Shown piece after piece: positions 1 to 6,782 of a stretch of 14,742 nt of DNA. This DNA is from Gammaproteobacteria bacterium (lineage in GTDB: Bacteria > Pseudomonadota > Gammaproteobacteria > UBA5335): the NCBI GenBank assembly GCA_011620145.1, contig WOZT01000136.1:1-14742 (forward strand), written 5' to 3'. Each line of letters starts with the position of its first letter. Position 1 is the stretch's first letter. The position numbers and the translations under genes are program-made. The notes under the pieces are model-generated. The model saw only the letters and a program-made list of their open reading frames with translations. It searched no databases and was not told where the DNA came from.

Positions 1-14
1 AGGGGTCGATTGCA

Positions 15-494
15 TCAATGGGGCGCAGGGGGCGCTTCGGTTGCCATGTCTTCCTTGTGGTCAAGACCCAGCAAAAGAGGCGGCGCCACGGTGGCGCGTT
101 GCTGTTCTTCCCAGGCCCGGAAAGCGTCCAGATCGTGCCGGATCTGGCGCAGGACCAGGGTCAATACCGCCAAGTCATCGATGAATCCAATCGTTACCAG
201 AAAATCCGGGATCGCATCGAAGGGAGAAACGAGATACACCAGACCGGCGATCAGTGCCAACAGCGAGCGATGGGGAATCTGGCGATAGGTCCCACGAACA
301 TAGGCGCGCAGCAGACGGATGGCGGTGTCGAGTGCCTCGGTGATCTCCGCGAAGGCGGGATAGTGGGTCAGGGCGATGGCGGCTGTCGAGGCGGCTTTTC
401 CGGCCAGCCGTTGAATCCGGGCGGCCTGTTTGAGGATGGCTGCGGCTTGAGGTTGGACACTGTCCAGTAGCCGTCGGGGATGGATGGATGCCAT
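15..494 (-). CDS. DUF1232 (YkvA-family) small membrane protein
   Basis: A 159-residue protein with the DUF1232 signature: a hydrophobic stretch at about 77-99 running into YLVSPFDAIPDFL (87-99), then GFIDDLAVL (103-111) and a second hydrophobic segment. The family is widespread and its biochemical role is not established, so none is assigned. The N-terminal 60 residues are Ala-rich and probably helical. The ATG at 494 is one base after the TGA of the upstream esterase (TGA-C-ATG). A strong Shine-Dalgarno, GGGAGGG (plus-strand positions 502-508), lies inside the esterase's last codons, about 7 bases away, so the two are co-transcribed and translationally coupled. The gene is complete; its TGA is at 15-17. 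Confidence 0.88.
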   Translation of the reverse strand: MASIHPRRLLDSVQPQAAAILKQAARIQRLAGKAASTAAIALTHYPAFAEITEALDTAIRLLRAYVRGTYRQIPHRSLLALIAGLVYLVSPFDAIPDFLVTIGFIDDLAVLTLVLRQIRHDLDAFRAWEEQQRATVAPPLLLGLDHKEDMATEAPPAPH

Positions 495-495
495 G

Positions 496-1497
496 TCATG
501 ACCCTCCCTGGGCCGGAATGGTGGCTAGTCGATGCCGCTGGAAGAATTGCCAGATTTCCTGGCTGGCGTCGATGACATGGTACTCCCCGCCCATCAGTTG
601 CCGCACCCGCGGGGGCTGGTAACCGCCCGGCCAGACATGGCCTGCCCCTTCCAGTTGCCACAATACGATCTCCGTGTCACCGGCACAGGGGGACCAGCGC
701 TCGCGCGTCGCCTGCCAGGCTGCGGGTTCATCCGGTGGCGCGTGCCGCACCGTTTCGATCACGGGCTTGTCCGGGCAGTGGGCATAGTCCACCCAGCGCT
801 GGACGGTTTTCTGGCCACTGGGCAGGGGAATCGGCGGCAGGCGACGGCCGGCGAAGGGCAGGATGGGATCGTCCTTGCTCTGGATGTGCATGATGGAGAT
901 CGGCGCCTTGGGATGAAACTGGCGCAGGGCCATGGGGCCGGCGACGGTGGCCACCGCGGCAAATTGTGCCGGGGCTTCCGTCGCCAGGCGGTAGGTCATC
1001 ATGGCGCCGTTGGACATGCCCACCGCATAGACCCGCGTCCGGTCAACAGGAAAACGCTGCTCAACATCCGCCAGCACTCGCAGCAGGAAATCCACATCGT
1101 TTGGTCGATCATGCAGGCCGGGCAGGCAGCAAGCGCCGGCATTCCACAGCAGGATGTTGCCCAATGGAGTGCCCATGGGATACACCACAATAATGCCTTC
1201 GCGTTTGGCCAAGGGTTCCAGATTGGCCACCTTGCGATAGGTTTCCAGCGAATCAGTGGCCCCATGAATGGCGAGGATCAAAGGCATGGGTTGGGTGGGG
1301 GTCGGGGTTGGCAACTGAACTTCGTAGCGCCGCTGCCGATCTTCGTGCATCAGGGTGTAAACACGATGAACGCTGTCGGGTGTAGCCGTGCTTGCTTCGT
1401 GTCCCGATGCCTCGGTCGGTTGCGCCGTGACATTGAGGTGTGGCCCGATCAACAGGGTCAGTAACACGAGGCGCAAAGGTCGTAAGCGTTGTTTCAT
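496..1497 (-). CDS. Secreted PHB-depolymerase/LpqC-like alpha/beta-hydrolase esterase
   Basis: A 333-residue alpha/beta hydrolase of the poly(3-hydroxybutyrate) depolymerase / LpqC esterase group, expected to hydrolyse ester bonds (polyester or feruloyl-type) outside the cytoplasm. Residues 1-25 look like a signal peptide: basic MKQRLRPLR, a hydrophobic core, then a VTAQ cleavage region. Visible landmarks are the oxyanion HG (78-79), the family-typical WNAGACC (119-124), the nucleophile elbow GMSNG with Ser162, the acid Asp210 in KDDP, and the catalytic His287 in GAGHVWPGG. Paired cysteines (123/124, 241, 271) fit periplasmic disulfides. There is no obvious ribosome-binding site before the ATG at 1497, and a candidate -10 lies only 8 bases upstream. 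It is the first gene of a pair with the DUF1232 gene. The true substrate cannot be read from sequence; other related esterases are possible. Confidence 0.88.
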   Translation of the reverse strand: MKQRLRPLRLVLLTLLIGPHLNVTAQPTEASGHEASTATPDSVHRVYTLMHEDRQRRYEVQLPTPTPTQPMPLILAIHGATDSLETYRKVANLEPLAKREGIIVVYPMGTPLGNILLWNAGACCLPGLHDRPNDVDFLLRVLADVEQRFPVDRTRVYAVGMSNGAMMTYRLATEAPAQFAAVATVAGPMALRQFHPKAPISIMHIQSKDDPILPFAGRRLPPIPLPSGQKTVQRWVDYAHCPDKPVIETVRHAPPDEPAAWQATRERWSPCAGDTEIVLWQLEGAGHVWPGGYQPPRVRQLMGGEYHVIDASQEIWQFFQRHRLATIPAQGGS

Positions 1498-1505
1498 GTC
1501 GTGTG

Positions 1506-1534
1506 CTTATAGTGGTGCTAGTGGTGCGTGTCGG
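1506..1534 (-). promoter_or_regulatory. Candidate sigma70 promoter for the esterase-DUF1232 pair
   Basis: Read on the minus strand there is CCGACA (1534-1529, 4 of 6 to TTGACA), exactly 17 bases of spacer, and TATAAG (1511-1506, 5 of 6 to TATAAT). The -10 ends only 8 bases before the ATG at 1497. Transcription would therefore begin within about 0-3 bases of the start codon, giving a leaderless mRNA, consistent with the missing Shine-Dalgarno. This is inference from motif match only. Confidence 0.35.
1510..1527. repeat. Perfect 9-bp tandem repeat (TAGTGGTGC x2)
   Basis: Two head-to-tail copies of TAGTGGTGC, at 1510-1518 and 1519-1527, lie in the 103-bp gap between the divergent esterase and phoD genes. 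They cover the spacer and edge of the candidate minus-strand -10. The arrangement could be an operator, but it does not match the Pho box (7-bp repeats, 11-bp period). Confidence 0.6.
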
Positions 1535-1600
1535 GGTGGCAGGGCTTAGAGGGCGCCTGAGGAAAACAATTCCCGGGCCAGCGCAGATTGGGGGGAAGTC

Positions 1601-3364
1601 ATGGATCGTCGTCGGGTATTGGGCTTGTTGGGATGGGGGCTGATTGCCCCTTATACGCTGAGTTTTCACCGGACGCTGAACGCCGCGACGGATCCGTCCG
1701 TCCCCGCGCGTCCGACTGCCAACCGCGCCGTGTTTTCGCTATCGGTGGCCTCGGGCGATCCGTCCCCCACCGGCGTGGTGCTGTGGACCCGCATCGATCC
1801 ACAGTTCCACCGACCAGGCGAACCTCTGCGTTTCCAGGTAGCCGAGGACCGTGGCTTTCACCGCATGGTGATGGAAGGGGCGGTCGAGGGCAGCCTCATC
1901 GGACCGGTGAATGACTACACCGTCAAGGTCGACCTGGATGGCCAGCTCGGCAGCGATGGGCGCTATTACTATCGCTTCCTGTATGCCGATGCGTTGAGCC
2001 CAACCGGCCGCTGCCGTACCGCGCCCGCCGCCGGGATGACCCCCAACAAGATCAAGCTGGCCCTGGTCACCTGTCAGGACTATACCAACGGCTATTACAC
2101 CGCTCTCGGCAAGTTGGCGGCGCGGGACGATGTGGACTTCGTGGTTCATGTCGGCGATTTCATCTACGAGACGGCAGGGGATCCGCGTTTCCAGTCCCTG
2201 CCTTTCGCCGATCGCACCATCGTGCTGCCCAGCAACGGCATCGTCGCCCTTGATCTGGCCGACTATCGGCATCTTTACCACACCTATCGCAGCGACCCCG
2301 ACCTGCAGCGCTGCATGGAAAACCACACCTTCATCATCATCTGGGATGACCACGAAACGGCCAATGACTGTTACTGGGACGCCGCCCGCGACACCCTGGG
2401 CGCGCCGGATCATCCCTATACGCTGGACCCCGCCTATGGCAATGATCCGGCGCTGTTGCTGGGCCTGGCCATGGATGCCCGCAAGGCCTGGCTGGAGTTC
2501 ATTCCGGCGCGGGTCACGGTCAACCCCAGTGCGACTCATCCCCATGATTTCTACAACATCTATCGCCGTTTTGAACTGGGGACACTGGTTGACTTGTTCA
2601 TGCTGGATGGCCGCAGTTACCGGTCTCCGCATGCCTGCGGCGAAGGTGACATCGGCGAGCGCTATGTGCCGCTGCAGTGCCAGGATTACACCGCCGCCGA
2701 TCGGACCATGCTCGGGACCGCCCAGCGCGACTGGCTGCTGAGCGGCACACTGGCCTCCCGCGCCCGCTGGCGGGTATGGGGAAACCAGACCCTGATGGCT
2801 GCACTCAGCGTGGATCGCATCGGCCGGCGCATTCCCATCAATCTGGATGCCTGGGATGGCTATCAGGCCGAACGCCGCATGCTGGCCGAGGCGATGCGTG
2901 ACGGCGGCCGGCCCAATCTGGTGGTATTGAGCGGAGATTTCCATTCCCACATCGTGGCCCATCTCAAGGTGGATTACCGTCAGGCCAATAATCAGGATCC
3001 CCGCAACGTGATCGGTGCCGAGTTCATGACCACCTCGGTGACCTCCGCTGGCGTGCTGGATTCGATCAACGCGGCGTTGAAGCGCAAGCCACACAGCCCC
3101 AAGCTCGACATCCCCATCGGCAATGAACTCGTCGGCGCGATCAATCCTCACATCCGCTTCGCGGATCTGGGCAGCCACGGTTATTCAGTGATGACCTTTA
3201 CCGATGCCTACGCCGAATGGACGGCCTATGTGGTGGACAAGAACAAGCCCAAAGGCTTTGTGCGCGAGCGGGTATTCCGGCGTCTGCGGACGTTTGCCGA
3301 CAGCACGGAATTGCGTGAGATGCCGGCCCTGGACGGACTGGACCGCCTGCAGCGCCTCGGTTGA
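1601..3364 (+). CDS. phoD: PhoD-family alkaline phosphatase/phosphodiesterase, exported
   Basis: A 587-residue PhoD-type enzyme. The family removes phosphate from mono- and diesters outside the cytoplasm with an Fe(III)/Ca(II) centre. The N-terminus MDRRRVLGLLGWGL has an arginine pair before a hydrophobic run, consistent with Tat export, the known PhoD route, although the Tat motif is not perfect. An N-terminal beta domain starts near FSLSVASGDPSPTGVVLW (about 46-63). Catalytic landmarks follow: VTCQD with the metal-ligand-type Cys158 and Asp160, GDFIYE with Asp186, WDDHE (248-252), VWGNQ, and GDFHSH with Asp446, His448 and His450. All key positions are present. The ATG at 1601 has a purine-rich GGGGGGAA about 4 bases upstream. 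It diverges from the esterase and is followed after 165 bases by a second, unrelated phosphoesterase. Phosphate-starvation control is usual for the family, but no Pho box was found. Confidence 0.93.
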   Translation: MDRRRVLGLLGWGLIAPYTLSFHRTLNAATDPSVPARPTANRAVFSLSVASGDPSPTGVVLWTRIDPQFHRPGEPLRFQVAEDRGFHRMVMEGAVEGSLIGPVNDYTVKVDLDGQLGSDGRYYYRFLYADALSPTGRCRTAPAAGMTPNKIKLALVTCQDYTNGYYTALGKLAARDDVDFVVHVGDFIYETAGDPRFQSLPFADRTIVLPSNGIVALDLADYRHLYHTYRSDPDLQRCMENHTFIIIWDDHETANDCYWDAARDTLGAPDHPYTLDPAYGNDPALLLGLAMDARKAWLEFIPARVTVNPSATHPHDFYNIYRRFELGTLVDLFMLDGRSYRSPHACGEGDIGERYVPLQCQDYTAADRTMLGTAQRDWLLSGTLASRARWRVWGNQTLMAALSVDRIGRRIPINLDAWDGYQAERRMLAEAMRDGGRPNLVVLSGDFHSHIVAHLKVDYRQANNQDPRNVIGAEFMTTSVTSAGVLDSINAALKRKPHSPKLDIPIGNELVGAINPHIRFADLGSHGYSVMTFTDAYAEWTAYVVDKNKPKGFVRERVFRRLRTFADSTELREMPALDGLDRLQRLG

Positions 3365-3529
3365 CCGGCCATGCCCGGTTCCCACTACATCGGGCGGGCC
3401 GACCGGGGAGGGGATGGACGCGCCGAGAGAGAACGGGGATGAGTCGTGATGCGCTCGCGGCGAAGGCTGCCTTGCCAAGATCAGCGGCGGTCTTGACGGG
3501 GTGAGGGCGGACTCCCACAGTCCCGCTCC

Positions 3530-4183
3530 ATGGAGATTGAACGGATCGATTGGCGCAAGTTGACATGTGAGCGCCTGGGTGGTCCCCGGGTCGGCGCGTT
3601 GCGCTTGGGGCTGATTGCCGACACCCATGGCCCGGTGGCGGAGGATCTGCGGGGGGTGCTGGATCGCTGTCACATTCTTGTGCATGCCGGCGATGTACTG
3701 GATGCGCGCGCCCTGGCGTGTCGGGGGTGCAACCGTGCTGTGGTGGCGGTGCGCGGGAACAACGATCGGCCGGCGGGCGCTCCCGATGCCCTGGGGCTGC
3801 CTGACGTGCTCGAGTTGATCTTGCCCGGCGGTTGCCTGGTGGTCATCCACGGCGACCGCTACCCAGCTGCCGTGCGGGCCGACCGCTTGCGGCGGGACTT
3901 TCCTCAGGCTCGCGCCGTCCTGTGTGGTCATAGCCATCGTATGGGTGTGGATCGCGCGGCGCGGCCCTGGGTACTCAATCCCGGAGCGGCGGGTCGAGTC
4001 CGGACCGGCGGCGGGGCGTCGGCCCTTGTATTGTTTGCGTGGAAAACCGAGTGGCGACTGGTGGGCTTGCGGGCACATCCGGGCGGATTGCGCGCATGGC
4101 GTTTTTCCGCCACCGTTGCTGGACGCGTTGATGGACTTCCCGGGCCAGCCGATCCCGACTCGCGCCGAATCCCGTGGCCGTGA
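3530..4183 (+). CDS. YfcE/MJ0936-type metallophosphoesterase
   Basis: A 217-residue cytoplasmic calcineurin-like phosphoesterase. The full set of dinuclear-metal motifs appears in order: LIADTHG (DxH), HAGDVLD, VRGNNDR, VVIHGDRY and LCGHSHRM, followed by the LNPGA stretch typical of YfcE/MJ0936 phosphodiesterases. Family members cleave phosphodiesters in vitro; physiological substrates are mostly unknown. The protein is longer than the usual 160-180 residues, with about 23 extra N-terminal residues before the first strand and a Pro/Arg-rich tail. The ATG at 3530 is the first possible start after an in-frame stop but has no clear Shine-Dalgarno; an in-frame TTG at 3599 sits exactly where shorter homologues would begin. 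It is co-oriented with phoD and convergent with the GT9 gene. The 165-base gap after phoD contains GC-rich inverted repeats (such as 3374-3379 with 3402-3407) but no T-run, so co-transcription is possible. Confidence 0.85.
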   Translation: MEIERIDWRKLTCERLGGPRVGALRLGLIADTHGPVAEDLRGVLDRCHILVHAGDVLDARALACRGCNRAVVAVRGNNDRPAGAPDALGLPDVLELILPGGCLVVIHGDRYPAAVRADRLRRDFPQARAVLCGHSHRMGVDRAARPWVLNPGAAGRVRTGGGASALVLFAWKTEWRLVGLRAHPGGLRAWRFSATVAGRVDGLPGPADPDSRRIPWP

Positions 4184-4190
4184 GCTTGCC

Positions 4191-4256
4191 CCGGAATGCG
4201 CGCCGGCAGTTGGTGCGCTTGAGGGGCGGAAGGTCGAGGCTGCGTTCACATTCCGG
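4191..4256. repeat. Inverted repeat between convergent genes
   Basis: CCGGAATG (4191-4198) and CATTCCGG (4249-4256) form perfect 8-bp arms in the 117-base gap between the metallophosphoesterase and the convergent GT9 gene. A smaller GCGC/GCGC pairing (4198-4201 with 4215-4218) is possible inside the loop. There is no T-tract on either side, so this is not a canonical intrinsic terminator. It could still act in factor-dependent termination of converging transcripts. Confidence 0.35.
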
Positions 4257-4300
4257 CGGTCATGTTGAGTCTGAACCGGTTTCTCCAGGGTCCGCTGCGC

Positions 4301-5401
4301 TCAAACCCCGGTCTTCGCCGCGCTTTGCAAGGCCGCAGCGACGGCATCGGTGACGCGCTGCAAGGGCAATTCGTCGAGACAGCGGCTGTAGCTGTCGAGC
4401 CGCCGCTCGCAGCCTTCCCGCCTGCAGGGCACACAGGACCCAGCGCCTTGCAGCAGCCAGACATTGCCCTGTTGCTGCAACAGCCCGACTTCCTGCCATG
4501 GACTGACCGACGGCAGGATATCGGTGCGCGGCCACGGTCCCCACGCCGTCGGACTCGAAGGTCCGAACAATGCGACCGTCGGCGCCCCGCTCAATGCTGC
4601 AAGGTGGGTGATGGATGTGTCGGGGCCGACGAAGACGCGTGCCTTGCCGATCAGCCAGCTCAAATCGCCCAGTTGCAATGCGCCGGCAAGGTTATGGGTC
4701 ACGACGCCGGGGGCTGATGCGGCCAAGGCTGAGGCACGTTCCACTTCCTGGGCATCGCCGCTGCCGCTGATCATGACCTCAAGACCCTGCGCACCGAGCC
4801 ATTCGACCAGACCCTGCCAGCCGTCTGCCGTCCATTCCTTGTAGCGAAACCTCGGCGCAGGATGCACCACCGCGTAGCGCCGGCTTGCCCAGTCGGCACC
4901 CAGGCAGGCGACGAGACGTGCATCGTTTTCAGGTTGCGGTGGTGTGCCGTGCATTTGCAGCGGAATGCCACTGACTTCGGCCAGTCGCAGATATTGCACG
5001 ACGGTGTGCGCATCGCTATTCGGCAGTTCGGTCCAGCGCCACGACAGCCAGCGTTTCCAGTGATAGCCATCTCCGCCGCGTTGCGGTACGACCGATACGC
5101 GCTGTCTGGCGATCCACGTCGAAACAAAGTGCGGACGATCGGCGGACTGGGTACAGAAAGCGAGATCGTAGTGCCGAAACAGTCCCCGCACCTGTGCAAA
5201 GGCGCCGCGTTGCGGCAGGACACGCAAGGCATCGAGATCGGGGTTGCCGGCGAGTGCGCCTTCGGTGCCGGTGAACACCAGGGCTTCGATCCGTGCCTGC
5301 GGATAGGCGGCGCGCAAGGTGCGGATCAACGGCGCGGTCAGCAGGACATCGCCGATCCGGCGCAGGCAGACCACCGCGATGCGGCCTGGTGCTGGGATCA
5401 T
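4301..5401 (-). CDS. GT9 family heptosyltransferase (LPS core; WaaQ/WaaF-like)
   Basis: A 366-residue GT9 (COG0859-type) glycosyltransferase, expected to transfer heptose from an ADP-heptose donor to the LPS inner core at the cytoplasmic face. The N-terminal Rossmann domain begins at RIAVVCLRRIGDVLLTAPL, with the catalytic-type Asp18. The C-terminal donor domain includes VVHPAPRF (178-185), FVGPDTSITHLAAL (257-270) and ALFGPSSPTAWG (277-288). A four-cysteine C-terminal patch, CVPC (323-326), Cys331 and Cys341, recalls the heptosyltransferase III-like branch. Which heptose it adds cannot be decided. The ATG at 5401 places the first strand seven residues in, as usual for the family, but lacks a Shine-Dalgarno. 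The frame stays open to a TTG at 5449, and a GGAGG lies 5 bases before an in-frame CTG at 5425. It is in the same orientation as the upstream LPS operon but separated by about 385 bases. Confidence 0.88.
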   Translation of the reverse strand: MIPAPGRIAVVCLRRIGDVLLTAPLIRTLRAAYPQARIEALVFTGTEGALAGNPDLDALRVLPQRGAFAQVRGLFRHYDLAFCTQSADRPHFVSTWIARQRVSVVPQRGGDGYHWKRWLSWRWTELPNSDAHTVVQYLRLAEVSGIPLQMHGTPPQPENDARLVACLGADWASRRYAVVHPAPRFRYKEWTADGWQGLVEWLGAQGLEVMISGSGDAQEVERASALAASAPGVVTHNLAGALQLGDLSWLIGKARVFVGPDTSITHLAALSGAPTVALFGPSSPTAWGPWPRTDILPSVSPWQEVGLLQQQGNVWLLQGAGSCVPCRREGCERRLDSYSRCLDELPLQRVTDAVAAALQSAAKTGV

Positions 5402-5786
5402 GGTCTGCGAAAGGGGCGGTTTCAGGGCTGCCTCCGTTTGTCTGGACAATCAAATCTGTTTGGTGAGCAGGAGCGGTCGCCCAACTCAGGTTCCCGTCAT
5501 CCAAGGCAGCGGGTTGCAGTAAACCTGATCCGGGTTCAGTTGGGCAAGATGTGAGCGCAGCCTGCGCCGCTTGCAGACGTTCCAATGCCGGCGGACGCAC
5601 GGGGCGTGTTGACGGGCGGGGTTGCAAGGCACAGCGAAACTCCCTTTCGTTTCACTTTCAGCGTCACGATTGATCCATGATTTCATGAGTTGGGCCTGCC
5701 TCGATGGCTGAAAGCGCCCGAGCTGATCATGGAAGACAAGCCGGGGCATGAGTCTGGAGCGGGGTTGTACCGTCCGGAGGCCATGT
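5402..5786. other. Intergenic region with no recognised gene
   Basis: This gap separates the acyltransferase stop from the GT9 start. No RNA gene or clear intrinsic terminator is visible. It holds an 8-bp inverted repeat, GCCCAACT (5479-5486) / AGTTGGGC (5538-5545), a partial palindrome at 5522-5536, and a weak GAAAC/GTTTC hairpin near 5635-5655. One unassigned minus-strand reading frame, 5686-5486, encodes a basic, Cys-containing 66-residue peptide (MKSWINRDAES... to ...PLPWMTGT). It has no good Shine-Dalgarno and less GC-biased third positions than its neighbours. The region may instead be a leader or promoter for the GT9 gene. Confidence 0.5.
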
Positions 5787-6782
5787 CTAACGAGGCCTCG
5801 TGCGACGCGGGTAGATTCGTAGCTCGCCTGGTGGACGCCGGCGGAAGCGCTGGTAATTCCAGAAATACTGCTCCGGATAACGGCGGATCAGTGCCTCGAG
5901 CGCATCGCTCAACACCTGGGTGCCGACCTGCGCATCGGGGTCGGCAACCCCCGCTGCAACCTGCTCGAAGTGGATGCGGTATCCCCGGCCCCAGGGCAAT
6001 CGTTCCGCAAAGCACAGGATGACCGGCACCTTGGCCTTGTGCGCCAGCCGGGCCAGCAGGACGGGGGTATTGGTCAATTGACCAAAATGAGTCACGAACG
6101 CGCCACCCACATTGGGATCCTGATCCGGCAACAGTCCGGCCAGTTCCCTGCGCCGCAAGGCGGCCATGAGTGCCCGCACGCCGCCCTGATCTGCGGGTTC
6201 GAGGTGCGCTCCCAGGCGCTGGCGCCGCTCGCGGATCCAGCGGTCCAGTTCCCCCTTCTGGGGTCGGTACAAGGCCGTCAAGGGATAGCGGATCGACAGG
6301 TAATTGCTCACCATCTCCCAGCAGCCCAGGTGCGGCGTGGCCACGATGGCCCCGCCATGCGCCAGTGCTTCCCCGATCAGCGCCTCACCGCGGGTTTCGC
6401 GCACCAGCGCCTGGATCCCCTGCCGGTCAGCGCTCCAGACTTTGCCTGACTCGAATACCAGGCGCCCCAAGTGAGCCATGGCGCGACGACGCAGGCGGCG
6501 GCGCCAGGCGGGTGTCTGTTCGGGGAAGCACAGGGCGAGGTTGATATCCACCATGGTGCGCAGGCGCAGCGGTAGAAACGACAAGGCCGCGCCCAGCGCA
6601 GCCCCGGTCAGGTGCAACACGGGCAGGGGCAACAGGGCAATGCCACGCAACAGCCCGATGCGGAAATCGGGCAGGCGCCACAACGGGAGCCTCCCCTTTG
6701 TCCGGTCCAGACAGCCAATCAAGCAACGCTTGATACGGCTTATCAACGAGCCGCCGGCGCACAGGTGCTCAAGCCGGGCCAA
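5787..6782 (-). CDS. LpxL/HtrB-type lipid A late acyltransferase family protein
   Basis: A 331-residue member of the LpxL/LpxM lysophospholipid acyltransferase family, which transfers an acyl chain from acyl-ACP to a lipid A precursor at the inner membrane. Landmarks are a hydrophobic N-terminal anchor region (about 41-71), the catalytic ATPHLGCWEM with His151 and Glu156 (HX4E; both D and E are known in the family), LYRPQKGELDRWIRERR (171-187), LLPDQDPNVGGAFVTHFG (217-234) and the family-typical C-terminal PEQYFWNYQRFRRRP (303-317). The start is a TTG at 6782, 14 bases inside the upstream GT4 gene, with AGGAG about 10 bases before it; an in-frame TTG lies slightly downstream and no ATG occurs until the family core, so this start fits best. 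It is translationally coupled as the fifth gene of the operon. It may be a lipid A acyltransferase or an acyltransferase for another surface glycolipid. Confidence 0.88.
   Translation of the reverse strand: MARLEHLCAGGSLISRIKRCLIGCLDRTKGRLPLWRLPDFRIGLLRGIALLPLPVLHLTGAALGAALSFLPLRLRTMVDINLALCFPEQTPAWRRRLRRRAMAHLGRLVFESGKVWSADRQGIQALVRETRGEALIGEALAHGGAIVATPHLGCWEMVSNYLSIRYPLTALYRPQKGELDRWIRERRQRLGAHLEPADQGGVRALMAALRRRELAGLLPDQDPNVGGAFVTHFGQLTNTPVLLARLAHKAKVPVILCFAERLPWGRGYRIHFEQVAAGVADPDAQVGTQVLSDALEALIRRYPEQYFWNYQRFRRRPPGELRIYPRRTRPR

Noticed and set aside
532..1464. 310-codon plus-strand frame over the esterase
   Set aside because: The minus strand carries a signal peptide and a complete Ser-Asp-His triad; the plus frame has no motif.
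1739..3178. 479-codon open frame antisense to phoD
   Set aside because: It is a shadow of a gene with complete catalytic motifs and has no recognisable domain of its own.
3361..3410. GC-rich hairpins after phoD as an intrinsic terminator
   Set aside because: Stems such as 3374-3379/3402-3407 exist but no T-run follows, so a canonical terminator is not supported.
3413..3504. Two tiny plus-strand frames (11 and 21 codons) between phoD and the metallophosphoesterase
   Set aside because: The first ATG directly abuts its purine stretch, both peptides are featureless, and there is no attenuator-like structure to suggest a leader peptide.
5522..5550. Resemblance of AACCTGATCCGGGTT to the TPP riboswitch (THI box) core
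   Set aside because: The upstream GGGGTGC and CTGAGA elements and the downstream GCG-AGGGA segment are missing, and no gene follows on that strand.
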